Source: Micromonospora polyrhachis (GTDB lineage: Bacteria; Actinomycetota; Actinomycetes; Mycobacteriales; Micromonosporaceae). From it: a stretch of 64,000 nt of DNA. The stretch is taken from the NCBI RefSeq assembly GCF_014203835.1, contig NZ_JACHJW010000001.1:3360501-3424500 (forward strand), in the 5' to 3' direction. The translations under genes and the position numbers were made by a program. The notes beneath the pieces were generated by a model. It saw nothing but the letters and a program-made list of their open reading frames with translations, had not been told where the DNA came from and made no database searches. Numbering within the stretch: position 1 is the stretch's first letter; each line of letters begins with the position of its first letter. Positions 53,301-62,038 of this stretch are shown one piece after another.

Positions 53301-54365
53301 GAGGACGCCCGCACCGTCGCTCGGTGCGCCGCCGATCTCCAGCACGGTGGTGCCGGCCAGCCCACCGGCTGGGACCAACCCCGCGTCGGGGTGGGTGGCC
53401 CCGCCGTCGACCAGGATCAGCAGGTGCGGAGCGTCGGGGCGGGCACCGGGCCGGAACGTGCCCCGGGTGCCCGGCTCGGCAGGGTCGTCGGCGAGCAGTG
53501 CGGCCAGCCCGGCCAGGGTGGGTGCGGCGAGCCGGGTGGGGCCGCTCGGGTCGGTCCGGCCCGGGTGCATGGCGTGTGGCAGCCACTTCAGCCAGTCCCA
53601 GGTGTCCTGCCGGTCGGGTGCGACACAGACGGCGATCCGCAGGTCGTCCGGGGAGTGGAAGGTGACCAGGTGGGCCAGCATGGCCCGGACGAGGTGCAGC
53701 CCGATCGGCCGGTCGCCGGCCAGGGTGATCCGGCGGAACGAGCGCAGCGAGACCGCCACCGGCAGGTCGGCGACGGTGGCATAGGTGCGGATGAAGTGCC
53801 GTAGCGAGGTGGAGGCGACCGGGTCGAGGTCCTCCAGTGGCGCGGTCTGCGGGGCGCGCAGCGCCGTGGCCAGCCGCTGCGGCCCGACGCCGACGCGTAC
53901 CCGGCCGAAGTCCGGATCGGTGCGGCCCCGTTCCCACAGCCGGTCGGTGCCGGCGTACGACCACAGGTCGGCCGGTTCGGGTAGCGCGGCGAGGGCAGCC
54001 TCCCGTTGCCGTACCGCCACCTCCCGGACCTGACCACGTAGGCCGCCGAGGTAGCGCAGGTAGTCGCGCCGCTCGTCGTTGATCTGCGCTTTCTTCGAGG
54101 CACCGCCCCGGGACACCGCCATGATCAGCATTCCCACCATGACGCTGATGTAGAGCGCGCCGAACACCCAGGTCATCGCGCCACCAGAACGTCCGATATA
54201 GACGAACGACATGGCGCCCATGCCCAACATCATCGGCAGCATGAACATCATCTGCATGCCGCCCTGACCGGAACCTCGGGGCAGCGCCGGAGGTGCCTGG
54301 AGCATGATCTCGCCCTGGGGCGGCTCGGGCAGCGCGACCCGGCGGCGGAACATGTCGATCGACAT
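50382..54365 (-). CDS. eccC: EccC, type VII secretion FtsK/SpoIIIE-type ATPase
   Basis: The 1327-aa motor of the translocase. Two membrane helices (residues about 38-85) are followed by three P-loop ATPase domains: GATGSGKS (474-481) with Walker B IIDEF (Asp587-Glu588), GGPQSGKS (834-841) and GDVESGKT (1124-1131). So both EccCa and EccCb are fused, as in many non-mycobacterial systems. The second Walker B reads VIDGW, so the acidic residue after Asp is missing there. The ATG at 54365 has GAGGAGG five bases upstream. It drives export of WXG substrates across the inner membrane. Confidence 0.95.
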   Translation of the reverse strand: MSIDMFRRRVALPEPPQGEIMLQAPPALPRGSGQGGMQMMFMLPMMLGMGAMSFVYIGRSGGAMTWVFGALYISVMVGMLIMAVSRGGASKKAQINDERRDYLRYLGGLRGQVREVAVRQREAALAALPEPADLWSYAGTDRLWERGRTDPDFGRVRVGVGPQRLATALRAPQTAPLEDLDPVASTSLRHFIRTYATVADLPVAVSLRSFRRITLAGDRPIGLHLVRAMLAHLVTFHSPDDLRIAVCVAPDRQDTWDWLKWLPHAMHPGRTDPSGPTRLAAPTLAGLAALLADDPAEPGTRGTFRPGARPDAPHLLILVDGGATHPDAGLVPAGGLAGTTVLEIGGAPSDGAGVLDLVLAQGHLGMRTTDGVALVGEPDQLSVAGAEVVARQLTALHTGSPIRTDQPLAGTFGLSDLLGIGDPRHLDTAVTWCPRAPRDRLRIPIGVDPDGRPVDLDLKESAEGGMGPHGLVIGATGSGKSELLRTLVTGLAATHSSETLNLALIDFKGGATFAGMTDLPHTCAVITNLAADLTLVDRMGDALRGETVRRQELLRAAGNYASVRDYERARADGAPLRPLPSLLVIIDEFSELLSSRPEFIDLFVMIGRLGRSLGIHLMLASQRLEEGRLRGLDSHLSYRIGLRTFSASESRAVLGVPDAYELPSVPGSAYLKHDTTTLQRFKAAYVSGELPPEQAPGTEAEVPYERRILPYRLAPLELTEAEAGAIATATTVDDRKAAPGSVGMTVLDAMVGRLLGHGPAAHQIWLPPLAEPPSLDQLLPPLGLDPERGFCPVGWAGNGQLTVPLAIVDKPYEQRRDLFWAELSGAAGHALVLGGPQSGKSTLLRTLVSALALTHTPAELQFFVLDFGGGGLATVAGLPHVSGYATRMDTEKVRRIVAELTALLAEREKLFAEHRIDSMATFRRQPPPTADGRAFGDVFLVIDGWMTLRQEFEPLDETVTTLAARGLGFGIHVVLSANRAMEIRPALRDLIGTHIELRLGDPADSAYDRRAAASVPTRSPGRGLTSEKLHFLGALPRIDAGNSVADLPAGAADLVKQVDAAWRGARAPQVRLLPRLVPVTDLPAPVPADGQARADRRVPVGLAEADLGPSYLDFDADPHFIAFGDVESGKTNLLRVLAQQIAARYSVADAAIIIGDYRRGLLDAITGPHLLGYAGSEPVLTQLIAEAAQGIQQRMPGPELTAVQLRDRSWWTGPELFVLVDDYDLVVTPTRNPLAPLLEFLPQAKDVGLHLVVTRRTGGASRALYEPGMQRLRDLGTPGLLLSGPRDEGALLADVKPSVQPPGRGQLVNRRTGVSLVQIAWSGDGST

Positions 54366-54584
54366 CCGGCCTCCTCGGCAGGGGGATCCGATCACCGGGA
54401 CATCGGCAGACTTCCCGGTGACTCGTGGTCACTTCGACAGGGCGGCTAGTGGGTAGTTTTGCCGTACAGAGCGCCGCGCGCACCAACCTACGATGACCCG
54501 CAACCATCCGGAAACCGTGCGGACGCAGGGAAATCACCCTCGCCGCCACGGCTGGTCCGCGTGATCGGCGGAAAGGTGCGGGCG

Positions 54585-55361
54585 ATGACGACAGGGGCTT
54601 CCTACCACGTACGGCCGGATGCCGTACGCGGAGTTGTCGGCAACGTGGTCGGCCTCCTGCTCCAGACCTACAGCACGGTGATGGAGCTGGAGGCGCTGAC
54701 CCTGGCACCCACGAAGTTTGCCAGGATCGGCTCACCGGTCGCCTCGGCGAACATCGCGATGCAGGGCCAACTCGTCGGCACCATGCGGACCCTGCTGCAG
54801 CTGTTGCAGGAGGTCAACGACCTGGTACACCGCAGCGCGAACGACTACGAGGCGGCCGACCGGGCGGTCGCGACGGCGCTGGGCGGAAACCTGGGCAGCG
54901 ACCTCGGCGGACACCCACCGAGCGGCGGCCAGCCGGCCGGCACGGCCCTGGCCGGATACGCCATCAACGACAGTGCCGGGGCCGCCGGTGAACCCGGATC
55001 GGTCGGCAACGTGCTCGACTACCTGACCCGGGCCCGGCTCGGTGACCTGGCCAGCCGGCCCCTGACCGACGTCACCTTCGGCAACGCCGGCGACTTCGCC
55101 GACTGGCTGGACCGCAGCCCCACCAACCAGGAGCGGGTCGGCCTGCTCGCCGTCTACTCCGGCAGCGGACGGGACGTCTCCGGCGTGGTGAACACCGGAG
55201 ACGTGGTGGTCGTGCAGCCGTACGTCGGTGACTCCGGGCCGGTGATCGGCGTGGCCGGCGCGAACGGACAGCTCTACAACCACGGTGCGGTCGGCGAGGC
55301 CGCCCAGTTCGGGCGGGTACGGGTCTATCGGCCGATGACCGACGCGACCCCGCTGTGGTGA
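54585..55361 (+). CDS. WXG-like substrate or accessory protein
   Basis: The 258-aa protein has a helical N-terminal half (SYHVRPDAVRGVVGNVVGLL, then a long helix to DYEAADRAV), a Gly/Ser linker and a C-terminal half of beta strands (GLLAVYSGSG, VVVVQPYVGDSGPVIGVAG). The ATG 54585 follows GGAAAGG. It is divergent from eccC and starts the plus-strand arm of the locus. No toxin motif is visible; a secreted role is likely. Confidence 0.7.
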   Translation: MTTGASYHVRPDAVRGVVGNVVGLLLQTYSTVMELEALTLAPTKFARIGSPVASANIAMQGQLVGTMRTLLQLLQEVNDLVHRSANDYEAADRAVATALGGNLGSDLGGHPPSGGQPAGTALAGYAINDSAGAAGEPGSVGNVLDYLTRARLGDLASRPLTDVTFGNAGDFADWLDRSPTNQERVGLLAVYSGSGRDVSGVVNTGDVVVVQPYVGDSGPVIGVAGANGQLYNHGAVGEAAQFGRVRVYRPMTDATPLW

Positions 55362-55368
55362 CCCCGTC

Positions 55369-55503
55369 GTGCTGACCGACGTGCCGCCCCCAGCGGCCAG
55401 CGCGCCGCCGCCCCCAGCGGCCAGCGCGCCGCCGCCCCCAGCGACCAGCGCGCCGCCACCCGCAGTGACCGACGTGATGCCGAGAGAGGTGCGTCGTGTT
55501 TAA
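55369..55503 (+). CDS. Possible small Pro/Ala repeat peptide
   Basis: A 44-codon frame starting GTG 55369 reads three near-perfect units PPPAASAP, ending at TAA 55501, which overlaps the GTG of the next gene. The DNA repeat has a 24-base unit. It may be a real short peptide or a leader that couples translation; it could also be only repeat DNA. No ribosome site is clear. Confidence 0.3.
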   Translation: MLTDVPPPAASAPPPPAASAPPPPATSAPPPAVTDVMPREVRRV

Positions 55504-56578
55504 CATCCCCAACTCAGGCGCGATGGACGCCGCAGCCAGCGGCCGTGGCCCCAGCACCGTCGCCCTGCCCTCGATCGTCGGCGGCGACCCGGCGGCGATC
55601 CTGGCCCACGCGGCGGCGCTCACCGCCCGGGCGGCCCGCCTGGTCAGCCTGCTCGCCGACCTGGAGCGCGCCCGCGAGCAGCTACGCGAGGTGTGGTCGG
55701 CCGGTGCCGCCAGTGATTCGGTGGTCCAGAAACTCACCAAGTCGTTCGCCAGCTTCCAGAAGATCATCGAAACCGTGTACGCCGGCATCCGCGAACTGGA
55801 GGGCTCCGCCGCGCAGATCACCACGGCCCAGGCCGCGTACCGGGCGGTGGTGAGCGCGATCAACCCGACGGTGGCGGCGTTGATGTCCAACCCGTACACC
55901 CGGGCGGCCGGGCGGGCGCTGGCGGTCAGCACCACGGGCATCCTGAAGGCGTTCCTGACCGGCATCGGGGGCATCCTCACCGCCATCGGCGCGACCAACA
56001 TCGGTCAGATCCTCACCGGCCTGGCCACCATCGTCACCCAGGTCGAGCAGCTATTTTCCAAGAACAACGACGCCGGACGGTCGACCGCCGCGACGGTCCC
56101 GACCGGGATCGCGAACACCGCCATCACCGCCCCGCCGCAGATCGGCGGCGTCGCCACCAGCACCGGGCAGACGGCACTGGGTGGCGGCTATCCCCTCGGT
56201 CAGACGATGCCCAATTTCACCGGCTCCGGCTATCCGACCACCGGATCGCTCACCAACTACCTGCCGCCGGCGCTTGGCGGCACCGACCAGTGGGTAGCGG
56301 TCGACCGGGGGCAGTCCACGCTGCCCGGGGCCATCCCCGTACCCACCGCCCCCGTCCCGGCAGCCCCGGCTGACGTCACTCCGGCACCGTCCACGGGTGG
56401 CCGGGACAGCGACGACGACGTCACCATCACCGCCAGCAAGGGCGACCTGAAGGTCACCGTCGAGGTGCCGGTCGACACCGGCCGGGCCTTCGACATCGAG
56501 GTCTCCGCCAGCTCCGGCGGGCAGACCGTCGAGGCGGACGTCAGCGTCGACGCCGACGGCTCGGTCAAGGTGAGCTGA
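55496..56578 (+). CDS. WXG-like helical protein with beta tail
   Basis: The 360-aa protein has an N-terminal helical hairpin with VWSAGAASDSVVQKLTKSF, hydrophobic Gly/Ile-rich helices (about residues 125-170) that could insert in a membrane, a Thr/Gly-rich spacer and an acidic C-terminal beta stretch (DDDVTITASKGDLKVTVEVP). AGAGGTG stands before the GTG. It is probably a secreted or pore-forming component. The family is not recognised. Confidence 0.7.
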   Translation: MFNIPNSGAMDAAASGRGPSTVALPSIVGGDPAAILAHAAALTARAARLVSLLADLERAREQLREVWSAGAASDSVVQKLTKSFASFQKIIETVYAGIRELEGSAAQITTAQAAYRAVVSAINPTVAALMSNPYTRAAGRALAVSTTGILKAFLTGIGGILTAIGATNIGQILTGLATIVTQVEQLFSKNNDAGRSTAATVPTGIANTAITAPPQIGGVATSTGQTALGGGYPLGQTMPNFTGSGYPTTGSLTNYLPPALGGTDQWVAVDRGQSTLPGAIPVPTAPVPAAPADVTPAPSTGGRDSDDDVTITASKGDLKVTVEVPVDTGRAFDIEVSASSGGQTVEADVSVDADGSVKVS

Positions 56579-56579
56579 C

Positions 56580-58988
56580 GTGACCACCACCGTCCCGCTC
56601 TCCGGTCGCCTCGTCCTGGATCTCTCCGGCGCGCTGTCCGGGCTGCTCAACCGGTACGTCCAGGTGCTCAGCGAGTACCGCCGGCAGATGACCGGCGACC
56701 CGGCCGGACTGTGCGCGGTGGCCCAGTCCTATCGGACGCTCGCCGACCAGGCCGCCGGTGTCTGCACCGACCTGCACCGGCACCGCACCCAGCTCGCCCA
56801 CCACTGGTCGGGCGCGGCCTACGACGCGTACGGCACCGCGACCGGTCGGGTCACCGCCGGGCTGGACGGCAGCGAGGCCCGGCTGCGCCGGCACGCCACC
56901 GCCTTGGAGAACGCAGCCGGCGCGCTCCGATCGGCGGCGACCGGTGCCGATTCGGTCCTCGCCCAGTTCCGGGCCGTCGCCGGAGTGCTCATCGCCTACG
57001 CGCGGGCGGTGCCGCAGAACCAGATGGCCGCCCTGGTCCGCCAGGCCCGCCAACTCGGCGAGCAGGCGATCAGCGCCATCCGGGGGATCCACGACACCCT
57101 CGCCGCCGCGCTGGTCCGGGTCGCCGCCGAACTGGGCGCACCCGGCACCGCCCAGGCCACCCCGGCCCAGCTGACCGCCTCGGCCACCCAGGGTCGGGCC
57201 GCCGCCATGGCCGTACGAGCGGCGTTGGCCGGGGATGCCTCGCCGGAGCGGTTCCGGCAGGCCATGGCCGAACTCGGGGCGGTCACCGAGCGGCTGCGCA
57301 CCAGCCAGCCGCCGTCGGCCGCCGACAAGGCGTACCTGACGGCGTTCTACGGCGAGCTCGGCGAGCGGACCTTCGACCTGCCCGGCTACCTCAACGCCGA
57401 CGAACACCGATTCAACACCAGCCTCTTCGGACTCTTCGGGGAGACCGCGCCCGGCTTCGCCACCGCCGACCGGCAGGCAATGATGACCACCGTCGGCAAC
57501 GGCATCCTGAGCCTGTCCCAGCACCCGGCGGACCTGCCGCCCGCCGTACGGGACCTGGTGTTCTCCTCCGCCGCCACGGAGACCAACATCGGCACCGACT
57601 CGTGGGGGTTCACCCGGGAGATGTCCGGCGGTGCGAACGGACCGCTGACCGGGGTGTTCGGCGGGACGGTCTACACCAACCGGCTCGACGTGCCGCGTTT
57701 CGCACAGTGGGAGGCACTGTCCCAGCTCACCCAGGCCGCCGACCGGAACATGGTCGCCGGTACGGAATTCTCCACCGCGATGACCCGCCGGGTCGGCGAG
57801 ATCGCCGACGTCACCCAGCGGCTCGACGACATCTCCCGACTGAAGCCCACCGACCCCGGCTACTACGTGTCGACCAACGACGCCGTGCTGTGGGACAAGC
57901 CACGGGTGGACACGACGTTGACCTCGATGCTCGACGTGTCCACCCGTAACCACGTCGCCAACGCCGCACTGGTTGGCGACTCCGCCACGCTGAGCCACCT
58001 CAGCGGCTTCGCGTGGGCGGATGATGGCCGCGCCGCGGGCCGGGTCATCGACTGGATCGGCTCCGGGACCGCCGATCCTGCCGAACACGACCTGGCCCGC
58101 GGCGCGTACGTCGACCTCACCCAGACGATGACCGACCCGTCGTCGTACGAGCGGATGCTGGCCGGGATGCGGGAGAACCCGCACCTGTCCGAGGCGATCG
58201 CCCGCGCCACCGTGCCCAACCTCGACCTGTACGCCCAGCCCCTCGACGGACTGGACACCGACACCCGGGCCGACCGGATCGGCGGCACCGACGCCCGGCA
58301 CATGCTGATGCTGGCCGAAACCACCCAGAACGGCCGCGACCAGATCAACGCGGGTGCCGACCTCTACAAGGAATACCTGCTCCGGCAGGCCGACGCCGGG
58401 ACGATCCCGATGGAACAGGCCGGGCGGTACGCCGGCAACGTCGACGGGTTGACCAACGCGGCGGCGGCCAACGCCATCTGGCACGCCAACGTCTCAGACG
58501 CCGAGCAGGCCACCAAGGTGGCGCAGGAGGCGTACACCCGGCAGATGGCCATCGCCAACGCGGTCAAGGACGTGGCCGGCTTCGGTGCGGGCACGATCCC
58601 GCAGGTCGGCTCGTTCGCCGGCTTCGCGGTCGGCCAGGCCGGCAACCTGATCACCGGAGCCATGCAGGCACCGCCTGCGGTGCATCCGGTCGGTCTGCCG
58701 ACCGACGTCTTCCACCATCCACAGTTCACCGGGAACGGGGCCGTCTACACGGCCGCCAGCGACCTGGCCGGCTACGAGTTGCGCACCGGCGGCAACGCGC
58801 CGGACGTACCGGTCGGGTCGATGCACGGCACAGCCGCCGAGGAAGCCGTACGGTGGGCTCGCGCCGATGCCGGGCGGGCCGACTACCTGGACGCCTACAA
58901 CACCGCAGCGCACTACGTGTACCTGGAGAACCTGGCCACCCAGACACGTGAGTCGATCCAGTACGACGTGCAGGGGCGGCGGCCGTAG
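56580..58988 (+). CDS. 802-aa WXG-like protein, candidate large effector
   Basis: The N-terminal 100 residues carry the WXG element (HHWSGAAYDAYGTATGRV) between two helices. The remaining 700 residues are mostly helical with repeated acidic, Gly-poor stretches (LNADEHRFNTSLFGLFGE, GFTREMSGGANGPLTGVFGG). The C-terminal part has conserved-looking Asn and Asp runs but no toxin domain I can name. The GTG begins one base after the previous stop, so it is cotranscribed. It is the largest candidate substrate of the locus. Confidence 0.75.
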   Translation: MTTTVPLSGRLVLDLSGALSGLLNRYVQVLSEYRRQMTGDPAGLCAVAQSYRTLADQAAGVCTDLHRHRTQLAHHWSGAAYDAYGTATGRVTAGLDGSEARLRRHATALENAAGALRSAATGADSVLAQFRAVAGVLIAYARAVPQNQMAALVRQARQLGEQAISAIRGIHDTLAAALVRVAAELGAPGTAQATPAQLTASATQGRAAAMAVRAALAGDASPERFRQAMAELGAVTERLRTSQPPSAADKAYLTAFYGELGERTFDLPGYLNADEHRFNTSLFGLFGETAPGFATADRQAMMTTVGNGILSLSQHPADLPPAVRDLVFSSAATETNIGTDSWGFTREMSGGANGPLTGVFGGTVYTNRLDVPRFAQWEALSQLTQAADRNMVAGTEFSTAMTRRVGEIADVTQRLDDISRLKPTDPGYYVSTNDAVLWDKPRVDTTLTSMLDVSTRNHVANAALVGDSATLSHLSGFAWADDGRAAGRVIDWIGSGTADPAEHDLARGAYVDLTQTMTDPSSYERMLAGMRENPHLSEAIARATVPNLDLYAQPLDGLDTDTRADRIGGTDARHMLMLAETTQNGRDQINAGADLYKEYLLRQADAGTIPMEQAGRYAGNVDGLTNAAAANAIWHANVSDAEQATKVAQEAYTRQMAIANAVKDVAGFGAGTIPQVGSFAGFAVGQAGNLITGAMQAPPAVHPVGLPTDVFHHPQFTGNGAVYTAASDLAGYELRTGGNAPDVPVGSMHGTAAEEAVRWARADAGRADYLDAYNTAAHYVYLENLATQTRESIQYDVQGRRP

Positions 58989-59005
58989 AACCGGAGGTAG
59001 CAGGC

Positions 59006-59305
59006 ATGGAACCGGCGATCGAGGAACTGATGGCCCAGGTGCGCGAGCAGCAGCAGCGCATTGAGGACATCCAGCGTTCCGTCGAGACGATGGAAATCAC
59101 CGGATACGCCGGCAACGGTGACGTGACCGTGAAGCTGAAGGGCGACGGCCGGTTCACCGACGTGTCGATCGACCCGCAGGTGCTGCGCCGCTACGACGCG
59201 CAGACCCTCGGTCAACTGGTGCTGGAGGCGGTCAACGACGGGCTGGCCAAGTTGGCCGCCGCGAGTGAGGCGAAGTACGCGCCGCTGCTGGCCGAGGCCG
59301 AGTAG
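59006..59305 (+). CDS. YbaB/EbfC-family protein
   Basis: The 99-aa protein has the YbaB signature: a helix (ELMAQVREQQQRIEDIQRS), a central beta sheet (GDVTVKLKGDGRFTDVSIDP) and a C-terminal helix. In ESX loci a YbaB-type protein (EspL-like) binds substrates or stabilises them rather than acting on chromosomal DNA. Its stop overlaps the start of eccD (TAGTG), so the two are coupled. Confidence 0.85.
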   Translation: MEPAIEELMAQVREQQQRIEDIQRSVETMEITGYAGNGDVTVKLKGDGRFTDVSIDPQVLRRYDAQTLGQLVLEAVNDGLAKLAAASEAKYAPLLAEAE

Positions 59306-60681
59306 TGCCCACCACGATCGCGCCCCGGCGGGTGACGGTGGTGGCACCGCATTCCCGGTTGGACGTGTCGTTGCCGGTGCAGAGCACCGTGGCGGAACTG
59401 GTGCCGCAACTCGTCCGGCTGCTGAGTGTCGAGACCGACCGGGCCGGCGGTGCCGGCTGGGAGTTGCACCGACTCGGTGCCCCGCCACTGGACAGTGCCG
59501 TGACGGTGACCGGTGCCGGGCTGCGCGACGGTGAGGTGCTCTATCTGAGCAGTGTGGACCGACGGGCCACCCCGATGCTCTTCGACGACGTGGTGGACGC
59601 GATCGCCAGCGCCGCCGCCGACCGGCCCGGTGTCTGGCGGGGTACGGTGTCCCGCCGGGTCGGTGGGGCGGTGGCCTGCCTGGCCTTCGCCGCCGTGGCA
59701 GTGGCGGTGGGCTTCAGTGGGCTGCCCGCCGGCACGGTGGCGATCCTTGCCGGAGCCCTGGCCCTGGCTCTGCTTATCGCCGGCGGGGCACTGTCCCGGG
59801 CGTACGGTGACCGGGGGCTCGGCGCGGTCGTGGCCGCCGGTGGCGTACCCGCCGCCCTGGTCGGTGGCCTGGCGGTACTCGCCGGTGACGGGCAGGCCGC
59901 GCTGGCAGTGACGGCCGGACGGCTGGCGCTGGCCGGCACCGCCGCCACCGTCTACGCCGCGCTCGCCGCCGTGGTCGTGGCCGAGCAGCGGTTCGCGGCG
60001 GTCGCCGTCGCCGCTGCGGTCGGTGGCATCGCGGCCTTCACCGCCCTGCTCACCGGGGCGGCACCGGCCTCGGTGGCGGCGATCGTCTGCTGTGCCGCCG
60101 TGATGGCCAGTCCGGCGCTGCCGATGCTCGCGCTGCGGCTCGGCCGGCTTCCCCTGCCCAGTGTCCCGACCGATGTGGCAGCGTTCCGCCGGGACGAGAC
60201 GCCGACGTTGGGCCCGGAGATGGTCGGCGGTACCGAGGCCGCCGAGCGGATCCTCACCAGCCTGCTCTGCGCGCTCGCAGTCATCGTGGCCTGCTGCGCC
60301 GGGGTGCTGCTGACCACCGACGACCGGTGGTCGTGGGCATTGTCCGGCCTGGTCGGCGCGGCCCTGCTGCTGCGGTCGCGCGCCTATGTCGGGGTGGGTC
60401 AGCGGGCGGCGTTGCTGCTGGCCGGGGCGGTTGCCGTGCTCGGTACCGCTGCCCGGATCGGGCTCGTCGGGGATTCGGGCACCCGCCTGCTGCTGGCCGG
60501 ACTGATCGGGCTGGTGGGGGCGGTGTGCGCCACGTACGCCGTCCGCGCCCCGGCCGGCACGCCATCGCCGTACTGGGGGCGGCTGCTCGACGTGGTGGAG
60601 TTCCTGGCGCTGGTCAGCCTGGTCCCGGTGGCCGGTGCGGTGCTGGACGTCTACGGCGCGGTACGCGCATGGGGTGGTTGA
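59305..60681 (+). CDS. eccD: EccD, type VII secretion membrane channel subunit
   Basis: The 458-aa protein has an N-terminal ubiquitin-like (YukD-type) domain (residues 1-80, with RVTVVAPHSRLDVSLPVQSTVAEL) and about 11 membrane helices. EccD forms the channel-lining part of the inner-membrane complex. The GTG overlaps the YbaB gene. It is convergent with eccE. Confidence 0.9.
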   Translation: MPTTIAPRRVTVVAPHSRLDVSLPVQSTVAELVPQLVRLLSVETDRAGGAGWELHRLGAPPLDSAVTVTGAGLRDGEVLYLSSVDRRATPMLFDDVVDAIASAAADRPGVWRGTVSRRVGGAVACLAFAAVAVAVGFSGLPAGTVAILAGALALALLIAGGALSRAYGDRGLGAVVAAGGVPAALVGGLAVLAGDGQAALAVTAGRLALAGTAATVYAALAAVVVAEQRFAAVAVAAAVGGIAAFTALLTGAAPASVAAIVCCAAVMASPALPMLALRLGRLPLPSVPTDVAAFRRDETPTLGPEMVGGTEAAERILTSLLCALAVIVACCAGVLLTTDDRWSWALSGLVGAALLLRSRAYVGVGQRAALLLAGAVAVLGTAARIGLVGDSGTRLLLAGLIGLVGAVCATYAVRAPAGTPSPYWGRLLDVVEFLALVSLVPVAGAVLDVYGAVRAWGG

Positions 60682-60690
60682 GTCAACTGC

Positions 60691-60826
60691 GGGCCGGCCG
60701 GGGAGGTCAGTTGCTGCCTGGCCGGGGGCTACCGGCGAGGACCAGCCGGGGAGGTCAGTTGCTGCCCGGCCAGGGGATGCAACCGCAGGCCGGCCAGGGG
60801 TTACAGGCGAAGGCCGGCCAGGGGAA
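60691..60826. repeat. Degenerate tandem repeats at the eccD/eccE junction
   Basis: GCCGGGGAGGTCAGTTGCTG recurs 48 bases apart (60697 and 60745), each followed by a ggcc(a/g)gggg end. Further ggccggccagggg units lie at about 60789 and 60813. The last unit is the end of the eccE coding sequence: after its stop the same frame continues with PLAGLRL-like text. Confidence 0.75.
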
Positions 60827-61940
60827 GGCTGTCCCAGGCCGCCACGGCATGCGTGCCATGCAGCGGGACGAGCCCTTTGCCGAAGCCGGCGGTGGCCCGG
60901 CCGACCACTTCGGCGACCGCCTCCGGCGCAGGGCCGGCCGGCACCCCGAGGCGCACCAGGGCGCTGGTCCGGGTGCCACCGCCACGCTGCCGGTCCAGGC
61001 GGATCGAGATGGCGCTGACCAGAGCCGGTTCGCTGCCGTGTCGGCGCAGCAGGTGATGGGCCACCTCGTCCCAGTTCCGGGGCGTCCGGCGCGGCCGGTA
61101 GCAGACCTGATGCAGCATTCCCAGCGACCAGTAGCGCCAGTTCTCGGTAGTGGGCTCGGCAGCCTGTCGGGGGTCGACGCCGAGCGACGCCGCCCAGTCA
61201 TCGTGCAGCTGGGTGCCGTCGGGCAGCAGGACCCGGTGGCCGGCGGCGCGCAGTACGGTGGCGAGCCGCAGAGCGGCGGTGCCAGCCGTACGGATCAGGC
61301 CCTGGTCGCCGCCGCCCCGGGCCGCGACGGCTCGCCCTGCGTGTCTCGGGTCGACCCGGATCGCGAGCCAGCGGGCGGCCTGGCCGGTGCCCGGGGAGGT
61401 CCAGTCGACGAGTTGCAACCCGGTCAGGGGCAGTTCGGGATCGGAGTAGCTGGCCGAGAGGTGAGGCAGCAAATGATCGAGATCACCGGACGGGTCGAGC
61501 CGCAGCAGCCCGCTCCAGGAGTTTCCGTCGCTGGCCAGTCCGGCGCGATTGCCGGCCCGGTCGGCGTAGGTGCGGGTCGACAGGGTGGGCAGGGTCGGTT
61601 GTGGATGCCGGGCACGGCGCTGGTAGCGGTGCCGGACCAGCGCCCAGTCCGGCAGCCACCGACCCCGGACACGCAGCGCGGTGCCACCCACCACGAGGGC
61701 GGCGAGCCCGGTTGCGGTACCGCCAGCGGCGTCGAACGGGCCACCGGCTGCGACCACGCCCAGTGCGGCGGCCTGCCAGAGGGCGACTCGACCGGCGTCG
61801 ACGCCCAGCCAGCGGCGCTGCCCGACCGGTGGGTGAGGCAGCCGGCCGGCCCGCGCGAGCGCCGTTTCCCTCGCCGGCCCAGTGTTCGGTTCGATTGCCG
61901 GCTCGGTGGTCGGCTCGGTGGTCGGTGTGGCAGTGGGCAT
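60801..61940 (-). CDS. eccE: EccE-like type VII secretion protein
   Basis: The 379-aa protein has an N-terminal Thr/Pro-rich segment, two short membrane helices (about residues 35-75) and a C-terminal periplasmic-type domain with EccE-like text (GLQLVDWTSPGTGQAARWLAIRVD, RLATVLRAAGHRVLLPDGTQL). EccE stabilises the EccB-C-D complex at its rim. ATG 61940 follows GAGGGGA. It ends in LPLAGLRL, which is echoed by repeats past the stop. Confidence 0.8.
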   Translation of the reverse strand: MPTATPTTEPTTEPAIEPNTGPARETALARAGRLPHPPVGQRRWLGVDAGRVALWQAAALGVVAAGGPFDAAGGTATGLAALVVGGTALRVRGRWLPDWALVRHRYQRRARHPQPTLPTLSTRTYADRAGNRAGLASDGNSWSGLLRLDPSGDLDHLLPHLSASYSDPELPLTGLQLVDWTSPGTGQAARWLAIRVDPRHAGRAVAARGGGDQGLIRTAGTAALRLATVLRAAGHRVLLPDGTQLHDDWAASLGVDPRQAAEPTTENWRYWSLGMLHQVCYRPRRTPRNWDEVAHHLLRRHGSEPALVSAISIRLDRQRGGGTRTSALVRLGVPAGPAPEAVAEVVGRATAGFGKGLVPLHGTHAVAAWDSLPLAGLRL

Positions 61941-62038
61941 GGCCTGGTCCCCTCGGCTGGAGATTGCCGGATGGCTATACCTTGCACCCGTAGTTCTAGT
62001 GCACCGGAGCGGTGCCACACCAGTCGGGAGACGAACTG

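Noticed and set aside
53236-54735. 499-codon minus-strand frame inside eccC in another phase
   Set aside because: It overlaps eccC out of frame, and the composition is Arg/Pro/Gly-rich. EccC motifs are in the other frame.
55072-56001. 309-codon minus-strand frame over the Pro/Ala repeat
   Set aside because: It is antisense to two genes, and its repeated GRWGRRRA text is only the complement of the 24-base repeat.
56565-58484. 639-codon minus-strand frame opposite the 802-aa WXG-like gene
   Set aside because: It is a Gly/Val/Arg-rich antisense frame without a ribosome site, while the plus strand has good codon-position bias and an operon context.
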